From Pandoraea oxalativorans (GTDB taxonomy: Bacteria > Pseudomonadota > Gammaproteobacteria > Burkholderiales > Burkholderiaceae), in contig NZ_CP011253.3 of assembly GCF_000972785.3 (NCBI RefSeq), positions 1,488,001-1,552,000 on the forward strand: a DNA stretch of 64,000 nt, read 5' to 3'. Positions 35,143-43,478 of this stretch are shown here, piece by piece (the first letter of the stretch is position 1; every line of letters begins with the position of its first letter). The translations under genes were made by a program, and so were the position numbers. The notes under the pieces are model-generated. The model was not told the origin of the DNA and ran no database searches. It saw nothing but the letters and a program-made list of their open reading frames with translations.

Positions 35143-36132
35143 TCACACCCGCACGGCGGCGCTCACCTCGGGAGGAAACAGGTCGTCGGCCTGCATCGGG
35201 CGATGACAGACCCCTTGTTCGAATGCAAAACGCAGGAAGGCGTCGAGCGTGATGCGATTGGGTGCGACGCCATAAGGCCACGGATCCCCCCCGAACATCG
35301 CCTTCGCTTCGGCCGCGCGCTGGCTCATCCACGGCAGCGGGAAGTGCGAGCAGGTGATGTCTTCGAGACGGGCGATGCTCGCGTCCTTCGCCTGCGTGAA
35401 CGCTTTGACCAGGTTGTTGGCGATCCAGCGATTCGCCGCGAAGACATCGCGTCGCATGACGATCAGATGCATGATCGGGAAGATGCCGCTGCGCGCGAAA
35501 TAGGCGCGCTCGGCCGTCTCGAAGTCCGGCAGCAGACGCACGACTTCGTGCTCGCGTCCGGCAGGCGGTGCGGGCGGACGGGCGCTGAGAATGGCGTCGA
35601 TCTCGCCGTCGAGCAGCATGGCGGTGAGCGATTTGTCGGGCGAGGGGCGGTAACGCACGCCTTCCGGCACACGCACAGCGACTTTCTCGCGGCGGCCTGC
35701 CTGATTCACGCCGCCCTGCACCCACTCGACCTCCGTGAGTGCCACGCCCTGATCGTGGACGAGCCAGCCGCGCGAGTAGACCGAAGCTGTCTGCGCCCAC
35801 TCGGGCACACCGATGCGCTTGCCGCGCAAGTCGGCGGGCGACGCCACGCCGCCGTCTGATTTCACGTAGAGCGACGACAAGCGAAAGACGCGCGAGGGAA
35901 ACACCGGCAGGCCGATCAGCCGGTCGTCGCCCTGCGAGCGCAGCGACGCGTACTTCGCGAGCGACATCTCCGAGAGATCCCACTCCTGAAAATGCGTAGT
36001 GCGATAGAAGATCTCTTCCACCGGCAAGACCGACGGCACGAGATCGATGCCGGTGACGGCGATGCGGGCGTCGAGCAGATCGCGCACATGGTCGTAGTCG
36101 TTGATGGCGAGGGACAGCGAGAGTCTGGACAT
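35143..36132 (-). CDS. 4,5-dihydroxyphthalate decarboxylase-like protein
   Basis: The 329-residue protein starts MSRLSLSLAINDYDHVRDLL and contains EEIFYRTTHFQEWDLSEMSL, GLPVFPSRVFRLSSLYV and GEIDAILSARPPAP, all features of the Pht5 family of 4,5-dihydroxyphthalate decarboxylases. The fold is that of periplasmic-binding proteins, but there is no signal peptide, so a cytoplasmic enzyme is more likely than a transport receptor. No phthalate dioxygenase is in the window, so the true substrate may be another hydroxylated aromatic or pyridine carboxylate. The start at 36132 is 20 bases after the MFS stop, so the genes are co-transcribed. Confidence 0.78.
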   Translation of the reverse strand: MSRLSLSLAINDYDHVRDLLDARIAVTGIDLVPSVLPVEEIFYRTTHFQEWDLSEMSLAKYASLRSQGDDRLIGLPVFPSRVFRLSSLYVKSDGGVASPADLRGKRIGVPEWAQTASVYSRGWLVHDQGVALTEVEWVQGGVNQAGRREKVAVRVPEGVRYRPSPDKSLTAMLLDGEIDAILSARPPAPPAGREHEVVRLLPDFETAERAYFARSGIFPIMHLIVMRRDVFAANRWIANNLVKAFTQAKDASIARLEDITCSHFPLPWMSQRAAEAKAMFGGDPWPYGVAPNRITLDAFLRFAFEQGVCHRPMQADDLFPPEVSAAVRV

Positions 36133-36152
36133 GGAACGTTCCGAAGAGACTG

Positions 36153-37517
36153 TCAGTGACCGAAGGCCGGCGCTTTCGGCAGGTTTTCGGGGCGTGCGAC
36201 GAGGAACACGAGTGCGGCCGCCGTCACGAGCGCTGCGCCGAGCACGAAGAACATCGTGCCCGCGCCGCCCGTCGCCTGTTGCAGCACACCGGCGATGGCC
36301 GGGCCGCACATGGCACCTACGCGGGCGATGCCGAGATACAGCCCCACGCCGGTGCTGCGAATCTCGGTCGGATAGCTCACGGCGACGAGGTTGTTGAGCA
36401 CCGTCTGCGTGCCGATGACGAACATGCCCGCCACCACAATGCCCACGAACGTCACCGAGCCGCCTGTGATCGTCGCGAGCACGCCGATGGCCGCGGCACC
36501 ACACAGCCACGCGAGCGACATCGCGAGACGACGATTGCCGATGCGGTCAGCGACCACGCCGGTGAGCAGGCTGCCGAATGCCGATGCGAACACCAGCAGC
36601 GACCCATAGGCGAAGCTCGTCGAGAGGTTCTCGCCGCGCTTGAGCATGATCGTCGGCAGCCAGCCCGACAGACCGTACGACGAGAACAGCGACAGCGCGC
36701 CCATCGACCAGAGGCAGATCGTCTGACGGCGGAATTCGGGCGAGAAAAGCGCTGCGACGGAACCGGCTTTCACACCGGCATCGGGGGACGTAAACGTCGC
36801 CATCGCGAATTCGGCGGCACGCGCAGGCCACAGGCGAGTCAGTTGTGCGCGCACTTCGTCCTGACGGCCACGACTCGCGAGGAACGACACCGACTCGGGC
36901 AGCACGAATTGCAGCGCGAGCGCCAGCACGACCGATAACGCACCGACGTAGTACATGCTTTGCCAGCCGTATTGCGGAATCAGCCACGCCGCAATGAAGC
37001 CCGATGCCGTCGCGCCACCGATCCAGCCGCACGAGAAGAACACGATAGTGAAGACGTTGGCGCTGCGCTTAGGCGCGATTTCGTTGATGTACGTGACGGC
37101 CACCGGCATCAGCAAACCCAGCGAGATCCCCATCACGAAACGCAGCGCGATGAACGTGCGCAGGTCGTGAGCAAGGAGCGCGATGGCGAGACTCATCACG
37201 CCCGACAACCAGATGCCAGTGAGCAGCACGCGGCGGCGTCCGATGCGGTCGCTGAACGGTCCCGAGAGGGCCGAGCCAGCGGCAAAGCCTGCCAGCCCGC
37301 ACGAGAGCAGCACACCGATCTGGCTCGGCGACAGAAGCCATAGCCTGGTGACGTCGTGAACGATGTACGCGGCGTTGTAGAGATCGAAGCCGTCGAACAG
37401 CAGGATCAGCGCCAGCAGGGTGGCGAGCCGATAGTGAAAGGCCCCCAGCGGGGCGGATTGCAGCGCTTCGCGAACGTCGATGCGCTCGGCGTGTCGCGGC
37501 GGAAGGTCATGGGCCAT
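36153..37517 (-). CDS. MFS carrier, aromatic acid:H+ symporter (AAHS) type
   Basis: The 454-residue protein has twelve helices and AAHS features: LILLFDGFDLYNAAYIVHDV in the first helix (the DGxD motif that binds aromatic acids), GPFSDRIGRRRVLLTGIWLS in loop 2-3, and VADRIGNRRLAMS in loop 8-9. Such carriers import benzoate, hydroxybenzoates, protocatechuate or phthalate-type acids. The ATG at 37517 follows CGGAGAC. It is the first gene of the minus-strand operon that continues into the decarboxylase-like and aldolase genes. Confidence 0.87.
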   Translation of the reverse strand: MAHDLPPRHAERIDVREALQSAPLGAFHYRLATLLALILLFDGFDLYNAAYIVHDVTRLWLLSPSQIGVLLSCGLAGFAAGSALSGPFSDRIGRRRVLLTGIWLSGVMSLAIALLAHDLRTFIALRFVMGISLGLLMPVAVTYINEIAPKRSANVFTIVFFSCGWIGGATASGFIAAWLIPQYGWQSMYYVGALSVVLALALQFVLPESVSFLASRGRQDEVRAQLTRLWPARAAEFAMATFTSPDAGVKAGSVAALFSPEFRRQTICLWSMGALSLFSSYGLSGWLPTIMLKRGENLSTSFAYGSLLVFASAFGSLLTGVVADRIGNRRLAMSLAWLCGAAAIGVLATITGGSVTFVGIVVAGMFVIGTQTVLNNLVAVSYPTEIRSTGVGLYLGIARVGAMCGPAIAGVLQQATGGAGTMFFVLGAALVTAAALVFLVARPENLPKAPAFGH

Positions 37518-37619
37518 GCGTTGTCTCCGGATGGGCGACCTGTCGAACACCGGCGAGCGCCGGTTCGCAGTGTCTTTGTCTGTGTTCCGGAGACGACTTT
37601 ACTGAGCGATTTTTTGTTT

Positions 37620-37631
37620 ATCAATATTGAT
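37620..37631. promoter_or_regulatory. ATCAATATTGAT palindrome, motif copy 2
   Basis: A perfect 12-bp palindrome followed after eight bases by a further half-like TCAATATAA (37640-37648). It lies in the 202-bp gap between the AAHS carrier (minus) and the HTH-citrate synthase (plus). The ten-base core matches 28172-28181 exactly. Confidence 0.55.
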
Positions 37632-37719
37632 TTTTAAAGTCAATATAAATGTGGCATGATGACCCGCCAACGCGTGGCCATGGGGCGACGCAGCGCTACC
37701 GAGGGAGCCGCAGACACCG

Positions 37720-39045
37720 ATGACGCAGCAAACCGACCTGATGACGCGCGAAGAAGTCCTGGCGCTGCTCGATATCAAACCGGCCACGTTGTACGCCTAC
37801 GTGAGCCGGGGATTGATCCGGGCGCGTCCGCATGAGGACGGTCGCAAGAGCCTGTATCTGCGTCGCGACGTCGAGCGTCTGGCCACGCGCAAGCGCGGGC
37901 GCGCGCCGACCGGCGCGGTGGCCGAATCCACCATGCGCTTCGGCGATCCCGTGCTGCATTCGGCCATCACCCAGATCACGCCGCACGGTCCGCGCTATCG
38001 CAACCGTCTGGCGATCGATCTGGCGAGCGGCGGGGCGTCGTTCGAGTCGGTCGTGCATTTGCTGATGACGGGGATCTGGCAGGACAGCATCGCCGAATGG
38101 CTGATGCAGGAAACGCCGTCCGACGTGCTGCGCTTTCTGTCGACGTACGACGGGGAAGTCGCGAGCGCGGACATCGGCAATCTGCTCGGCATGGTGCCGT
38201 TTGCGCTCGCCATGCACGGACGCGGCGCACGCGAGCTGGCGGACGGCACCGCCGTGCAGGCAGCGCGTGCGATGCTGCATTGCATGGTCGGATGCGTGGG
38301 GTTTCTCGGGCCGCAGCAGCGCTTCGTCGCACGTGAGACCGGGGAGAACGTTGCGTCGCACGTGCTACGCGCAGCGGGCAGCGCGGTGACCCCCGCGCGA
38401 CTGCGGGCGATGAATGCCGCACTGGTCGTGCTGGCCGACAACGAGCTCGCACCGGCGACGTTTTCGGCGCGCGTGGCGGCATCGACCAATGCGGATCTGT
38501 TCGGATGCGTCGCGGCGGCCATCGGCTCGCATATCGGCTTCACCACCGGCACCAGCACCGAAAAGATCGAGACGCTGCTGCTGTGCGAGCCGTTCGACGC
38601 ACTCGATTCGCGCATCGGCCGGGTGCGCGAATACGGCGCAAGCCTGCTCGGTTTCAATCATCCGCTGTATCCCGGCGGCGACGCACGTGCGGACTTGATG
38701 ATGCAGATGGCGGGCGAGTTGATGGGCGAGACGGACGACGCCACCATCGACGACGCATTGCGTACCCAGACACGTCTGACGCTCGACTTTCTCGAACGTA
38801 TGCGCACCGAAGCGAACGCGCATGCCGGGTTGGCGACGGGACTGGTCGCGCTCGCCCGTGCGCTGGGACTGCCGGACGGCACGTCGACGGCGATGTGGAT
38901 CATCGGCCGTTCGGCGGGCTGGGTGGCGCACGTCATGGAGCAGCGCACGCAGGCGTTCATGCTGCGACCGCGCGCGAAGTACGGTTTCGGCGGACCGGTG
39001 AGCACCGAAACCTTCGAGTCGTTCGACCCGCCGGTCACCCGGTGA
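37720..39045 (+). CDS. Citrate-synthase-like protein with N-terminal HTH domain
   Basis: Residues 8-50 form a MerR-like helix-turn-helix (MTREEVLALLDIKPATLYAY, then VSRGLIRARPHEDGRKSLYL). Residues about 75-440 are a citrate-synthase fold with LGFNHPLYPGGDARADLM near 307, which matches the second catalytic histidine motif. The usual first histidine motif (GPLHGGA) aligns with GFTTGTS near residue 278, so that catalytic histidine appears to be lost. This suggests a ligand- or CoA-sensing regulator rather than an active synthase; that is inference. It diverges from the AAHS carrier gene and may control the locus. Confidence 0.8.
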   Translation: MTQQTDLMTREEVLALLDIKPATLYAYVSRGLIRARPHEDGRKSLYLRRDVERLATRKRGRAPTGAVAESTMRFGDPVLHSAITQITPHGPRYRNRLAIDLASGGASFESVVHLLMTGIWQDSIAEWLMQETPSDVLRFLSTYDGEVASADIGNLLGMVPFALAMHGRGARELADGTAVQAARAMLHCMVGCVGFLGPQQRFVARETGENVASHVLRAAGSAVTPARLRAMNAALVVLADNELAPATFSARVAASTNADLFGCVAAAIGSHIGFTTGTSTEKIETLLLCEPFDALDSRIGRVREYGASLLGFNHPLYPGGDARADLMMQMAGELMGETDDATIDDALRTQTRLTLDFLERMRTEANAHAGLATGLVALARALGLPDGTSTAMWIIGRSAGWVAHVMEQRTQAFMLRPRAKYGFGGPVSTETFESFDPPVTR

Positions 39046-39160
39046 TCGACACCCTCTGTCGGACTTCGGCTAGCGACAGCCTGCCCGAAGCGTGGAGGCG
39101 ATCAAGCCCTGAGCGTCGCCTGAAGGACGTCCGGCGCGCGCCGCAGCGCCGGGGAAGGCC

Positions 39161-39796
39161 TCAATGCAATGGTTCCGACGGCGCTTCGTCCTCGAACGTG
39201 CGAAAGCGCCAGCCGAACCACACTGCCAGCATGCGGATGACGAAGCCCACGACGAAGCCCACGCCCGTCGCGACGCCGTTCGGTACGCCGAAATGCAGCA
39301 TCGCCACGTACATCGCACCTGCGATGCACGCCACACTCGCATACATCTCGCGGCGCAGCACCAGCGGCACCTGTCCGCACAACAGATCGCGCAGCATACC
39401 GCCGCCAATTCCCGTCAGCACCCCGGCGAGCACTACGATGACCGGGCTCGTGCTCACGGTCATGCCGATATCGCACCCCAGAATCGTGAAGCCGGCGAGG
39501 CCGATGGCGTCGACCGTAATGAACGTCATGCGCAGCCGGTGAATGTGGCGTGCGACGATGGAGGCGAGCGTGGCCGCGCCGAGGGTGAGCAGCAGATACT
39601 CCGGATGCGCGATCCAGACGAGCGGATGGCGGCCGAACAGCACGTCGCGAATGGTGCCGCCGCCGAGCGCCGTCACCATGCCGACGAAGGCGAGCCCGAA
39701 GCGGTCCATACCGCGCTGCATCCCCATGATGGCGCCCGACATCGCTTCCGTGACGATGGCGATCAGGTACAGAGCGTAGAAAATTTCTGTCTTCAT
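39161..39796 (-). CDS. TRIC-type cation channel / YadS (UPF0126) family protein
   Basis: The 211-residue protein has about seven hydrophobic segments and two copies of the UPF0126 repeat: GMVTALGGGTIRDVLFGRHP near residue 38 and GVLTGIGGGMLRDLLCGQVP near 122. Bacterial members are related to trimeric intracellular cation channels, conducting monovalent cations. The ATG at 39796 follows AAGGGACATC. It is a single gene, convergent with the HTH-citrate synthase. Confidence 0.87.
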   Translation of the reverse strand: MKTEIFYALYLIAIVTEAMSGAIMGMQRGMDRFGLAFVGMVTALGGGTIRDVLFGRHPLVWIAHPEYLLLTLGAATLASIVARHIHRLRMTFITVDAIGLAGFTILGCDIGMTVSTSPVIVVLAGVLTGIGGGMLRDLLCGQVPLVLRREMYASVACIAGAMYVAMLHFGVPNGVATGVGFVVGFVIRMLAVWFGWRFRTFEDEAPSEPLH

Positions 39797-40152
39797 GATG
39801 TCCCTTGCAATGCCGGGCGAATATATCACTTCAGACGCTTTTTCCCGTGTTTTGCCGCGCCGACGGCCCGGAAACCGTGATTTGTACAAGTTTTCGGCGT
39901 CTGTGGCCGGTGCGACACTGTCTGTAACGAAACGACAGACACGGGAAAGGCGCCCCACCCGCCATGCAAACCCCTTAAAATCTCATCCTTTTGTGCTCCG
40001 AAGCGTGCCCGTCGCGCCCGGCGCGGCTTACTGGCCGGTAGATCGACCGATCTCCCGTTGGCGAACCGACCGGTCCACCGGCCCGAATGCGCTACGCGTG
40101 AAGTCCTTTTGACGTGTCCCGGACGTGTCTTTTTGATCGCCAACTTCGTTCC
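39797..40152. other. 356-bp divergent promoter region between TRIC and macA
   Basis: No supported ORF lies here. It contains AGATCG-AC-CGATCT (40040-40053), a perfect inverted repeat with a two-base centre, and the direct repeat GACGTGTC at 40111-40118 and 40122-40129 with an 11-base period. Both lie on the macA side and could bind a regulator of the efflux operon. Confidence 0.5.
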
Positions 40153-41355
40153 ATGATCCAGTTCATTCGCCGTCGGCCTTATCTCGTTACCAGCCTCGTT
40201 GTGCTCGTCGTTCTCGTGGCGCTCGGTCTGCGCAGTCTCGCGACCCCGAAAGCGCCGCAGTACCTCAGCGCCAAGGTCGAGCGTGCCGACCTCGAAAACA
40301 CGGTGCTCGCCACGGGTACGCTGGGCGCTTTCCAGCAGGTGGACGTTGGCGCACAGGTCAGCGGGCAGTTGAAGTCGCTCAAGGTCAAGCTGGGCGACAA
40401 GGTGACGAAGGGGCAGTGGCTCGCGCAGATCGATCCGGTGCTCGCACAGAACGGCCTGCGTCAGGCTGAGGCCGACGAGCAGAACCTTCAGGCGCAAAAG
40501 CGCTCGACGGCGGCACAACTCAGGCAGGCCGAACTGGCGTTTGCCCGTCAGCGCCAGATGCTGCCGGACGACGCAACGTCCCGTCAGGACTTCGAGTCGG
40601 CGCAAGCCAATCTGGATGTTCAGCGCGCCACGCTGATCGGACTCGATGCTCAGATTCGCAAGGCGAGCGTAGCCATCGAGTCGGCGAAGGCGAACGTGGG
40701 CTATACACGCATCGTCGCGCCGATCGACGGCCAGATCGTGGCCATCGTCACGCAAGAGGGCCAGACCGTGATCGCGCAACAGCAGGCACCGGTGATTCTG
40801 AAACTGGCCGATCTGGACACCATAACCGTCAAGGCGCAGGTCTCGGAGGCCGACGTCATCCGTATCTCGCCGGGACAGACCGCTTACTTCACGATCCTGG
40901 GCGATCCGGACAAGCGTTACTACGGCAAGCTGCGCGCCATTGAACCTGCCCCGCAAAACTTCCTGGACACGCAAAGCACGCTGGGCGGGGGCGCGACGCG
41001 CAACAACACGGCCGTGTTCTACAACGCGCTGTTCGAAGTGCCGAACCCCGATCATCGCCTGCGCATTTCGATGACGGCGCAGGTCAACGTGCTGCTCGGC
41101 ACGGCTAAGCAGGCGCTGAGCGTGCCGGTGGCGGCGCTGGGCAAGAAGATCGGCCCGGATCGTTATGAAGTGCGGATTCTGCCTGCGCAGGGCAAGGGCG
41201 ATGGCCAGGCGGTGACGCGTCAGATCGTCACCGGACTGAACAACAACGTGCGGGTCGAGGTGAAAGAAGGCCTCACGGCCGACGATCGCGTCGTCATCGG
41301 CGAGGCGGGCGATAGCACGCCGACGACGGACACCGCGTCCGGTGCGTCCCAATAA
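40153..41355 (+). CDS. macA: MacA-like periplasmic adaptor of tripartite efflux
   Basis: The 400-residue protein has an N-terminal membrane anchor (residues 10-27), a lipoyl/barrel-sandwich domain (VDVGAQVSGQLKSLKVKLGD), a coiled-coil hairpin (about residues 95-175, rich in Gln/Ala/Arg) and the second lipoyl half (YTRIVAPIDGQIVAIVTQEG). It bridges MacB and an outer-membrane channel. The ATG at 40153 gives the usual MacA N-terminus. It is the first gene of macA-macB-nodT, 15 bases before macB. Confidence 0.87.
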   Translation: MIQFIRRRPYLVTSLVVLVVLVALGLRSLATPKAPQYLSAKVERADLENTVLATGTLGAFQQVDVGAQVSGQLKSLKVKLGDKVTKGQWLAQIDPVLAQNGLRQAEADEQNLQAQKRSTAAQLRQAELAFARQRQMLPDDATSRQDFESAQANLDVQRATLIGLDAQIRKASVAIESAKANVGYTRIVAPIDGQIVAIVTQEGQTVIAQQQAPVILKLADLDTITVKAQVSEADVIRISPGQTAYFTILGDPDKRYYGKLRAIEPAPQNFLDTQSTLGGGATRNNTAVFYNALFEVPNPDHRLRISMTAQVNVLLGTAKQALSVPVAALGKKIGPDRYEVRILPAQGKGDGQAVTRQIVTGLNNNVRVEVKEGLTADDRVVIGEAGDSTPTTDTASGASQ

Positions 41356-41370
41356 AGGGAGACGAGCGCG

Positions 41371-43467
41371 ATGACGCAAGCTGCCGGTACGTCTTCTGTG
41401 TCACACGCGTCGCAAGCGCCTGCGCAGGTGCCCGACGTCCGTGCGCATCCGATGCTGGAACTCACGGGCATCACCCGGCGTTTTCCGGCCGGTGAGCGTG
41501 ACGTGACCGTGTTGCGCGACGTCAATCTCACCATCGAAGCAGGCGAGATCGTCGCGATCATGGGGGCGTCCGGCTCGGGCAAGTCGACGCTGATGAACAT
41601 TCTCGGCTGTCTCGACCATCCGAGCGAAGGCAGCTACCGCGTTGCGGGGCGCGAGACGCGCGATCTCGATGCCGACGCACTCGCGCAACTGCGTCGCGAG
41701 CACTTCGGCTTCATCTTCCAGCGCTACCACCTGCTGCCGCACCTCGACGCGGCGTCGAACGTGGAGATGCCGTCGGTGTACACCGGCACGCCCCATGCCG
41801 CGCGGCGTGCGCGCTCGGTGATGCTGCTGGAGCGGCTCGGACTGGTCGACCGCACGGAACATCGGCCGAGCCAGTTGTCGGGCGGACAGCAGCAACGCGT
41901 GAGTATTGCGCGTGCGCTGATGAACGGCGGCGACGTGATTCTGGCCGACGAGCCGACCGGCGCACTCGATACGCGCAGCGGCCGCGAAGTCATCCGCATT
42001 CTCAAGGAACTCAACGCGCTGGGGCACACGGTCATTATCGTGACCCACGACGAGAAGGTCGCCGCGCATGCGCGGCGCATCATCGAAATTCGCGACGGCG
42101 AGATCGTGGCCGACCGCGAGAATACGCCGGTGGAGATCGAGCCGGATGTCCCGTCGCCCGAAGAAGCCGCTGAGGAAGCGGTCGTCGCTGCGACGGTCCC
42201 GTCTGCCGACCCCGCTTCGGTGAACGCCAGTCACGGCGGGGCGATTGCGCCGCGTCGCTGGACCGGCGGCATCGACCGCTTTGCCGAGGCGTTCCGCATG
42301 GCGTGGATCGCGCTGATCTCGCACCGGCTGCGCACGTTCCTGACGATGCTGGGGATCATCATCGGCATCACGTCGGTCGTCTCCATCGTTGCCATTGGCG
42401 AAGGGGCGAAGCGCTACATGCTGGCCGAGATCGGCAGCATTGGCACGAACACCATCAACATCTATCCGGGCAAGGACTGGGGCGACAACCGCGCAACGGC
42501 GATTCAGACGCTTGTGCCCGAGGACGTGCACGCGCTCTCTGAGCAGATTTACGTGGGCAGCGCGACGCCCGAGACGGCGCGCAGTCTACTGCTGCGCTAC
42601 CGCAATGTCGACGCGAGCGCGATGGTGACGGGCGTGGGCGAGCACTTCTTCCAGGTGCGCGGCATGAAGATCGGGCAGGGCATTGCGTTCGGCGCCGACG
42701 AAGTGCGGCGTCAGGCGCAGGTCGCCGTGATCGACCAGAACACGCGTCGCAAGCTGTTCGGCGCGAACCCGAATCCGCTGGGCGAAGTGATCTTCGTGGG
42801 CAATCTGCCGTGTGTGGTGATCGGCGTGACGGTGGAGAAGAAAAGCGCGTTCGGCGACACCAAGAGCCTGAACATCTGGGTGCCGTACACCACGGCAGCG
42901 GGGCGTCTGTTCGGTCAGCGCAACGTCGACAGCATTACGGTGCGTGTACGTGACGGTCAGCCGAGCAAGGCCGCCGAGAAGAGTCTGGAGACGCTCATGA
43001 CGCAGCGTCACGGCCGCAAGGACTTTTTCACGTACAACATGGACAGCGTGGTGAAGACGGTCGAGAAGACGAGTCAGTCGCTCACGCTGCTGCTCTCGCT
43101 CATCGCCGTGATTTCGCTGGTCGTGGGCGGTATCGGCGTGATGAACATCATGATCGTGTCGGTGACGGAGCGTACGCGGGAGATCGGTATCCGCATGGCG
43201 GTCGGGGCGCGTCAGAGCGACATCATGCAGCAGTTCCTGGTGGAGGCCGTCATGGTGTGTCTGATGGGCGGCGCTATCGGGATTGCGCTTTCGTTCGGGG
43301 CGAGCTTTCTGTTCTCGCTGTTCGTCGAGAAGTGGAAGATGGTGTTTTCGATGGGCTCGGTCGTCACGGCATTCCTGTGTTCGACGCTCATCGGCGTGGT
43401 GTTCGGCTTCATGCCAGCGCGTAATGCCGCGCGGCTGGACCCGGTCGAAGCGCTTGCACGCGATTGA
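41371..43467 (+). CDS. macB: MacB-like ABC exporter (ATPase plus permease)
   Basis: The 698-residue protein has an N-terminal ATPase with Walker A (GASGSGKST), signature (LSGGQQQRV), Walker B (VILADEP) and H-loop (IVTHDEKVA). A linker of about 40 residues leads to a first membrane helix near 315, a large periplasmic domain, and three C-terminal helices including GGIGVMNIMIVSVTERTREI. This is the MacB architecture, a mechanotransmission exporter of macrolides, lipopeptides or siderophores. The sequence ends ARLDPVEALARD as in family members. It acts with MacA and the NodT-type channel encoded next. Confidence 0.92.
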   Translation: MTQAAGTSSVSHASQAPAQVPDVRAHPMLELTGITRRFPAGERDVTVLRDVNLTIEAGEIVAIMGASGSGKSTLMNILGCLDHPSEGSYRVAGRETRDLDADALAQLRREHFGFIFQRYHLLPHLDAASNVEMPSVYTGTPHAARRARSVMLLERLGLVDRTEHRPSQLSGGQQQRVSIARALMNGGDVILADEPTGALDTRSGREVIRILKELNALGHTVIIVTHDEKVAAHARRIIEIRDGEIVADRENTPVEIEPDVPSPEEAAEEAVVAATVPSADPASVNASHGGAIAPRRWTGGIDRFAEAFRMAWIALISHRLRTFLTMLGIIIGITSVVSIVAIGEGAKRYMLAEIGSIGTNTINIYPGKDWGDNRATAIQTLVPEDVHALSEQIYVGSATPETARSLLLRYRNVDASAMVTGVGEHFFQVRGMKIGQGIAFGADEVRRQAQVAVIDQNTRRKLFGANPNPLGEVIFVGNLPCVVIGVTVEKKSAFGDTKSLNIWVPYTTAAGRLFGQRNVDSITVRVRDGQPSKAAEKSLETLMTQRHGRKDFFTYNMDSVVKTVEKTSQSLTLLLSLIAVISLVVGGIGVMNIMIVSVTERTREIGIRMAVGARQSDIMQQFLVEAVMVCLMGGAIGIALSFGASFLFSLFVEKWKMVFSMGSVVTAFLCSTLIGVVFGFMPARNAARLDPVEALARD

Positions 43468-43478
43468 GGTATTGCCAC

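Noticed and set aside
35143..36132. ABC-transporter periplasmic binding protein
   Set aside because: The fold is similar, but there is no signal peptide and no permease or ATPase gene nearby; the Pht5-like reading fits better.
43464..43478. TTG start for the NodT-type protein
   Set aside because: It lies inside the macB stop region; the ATG at 43479 has a proper GAGG site.
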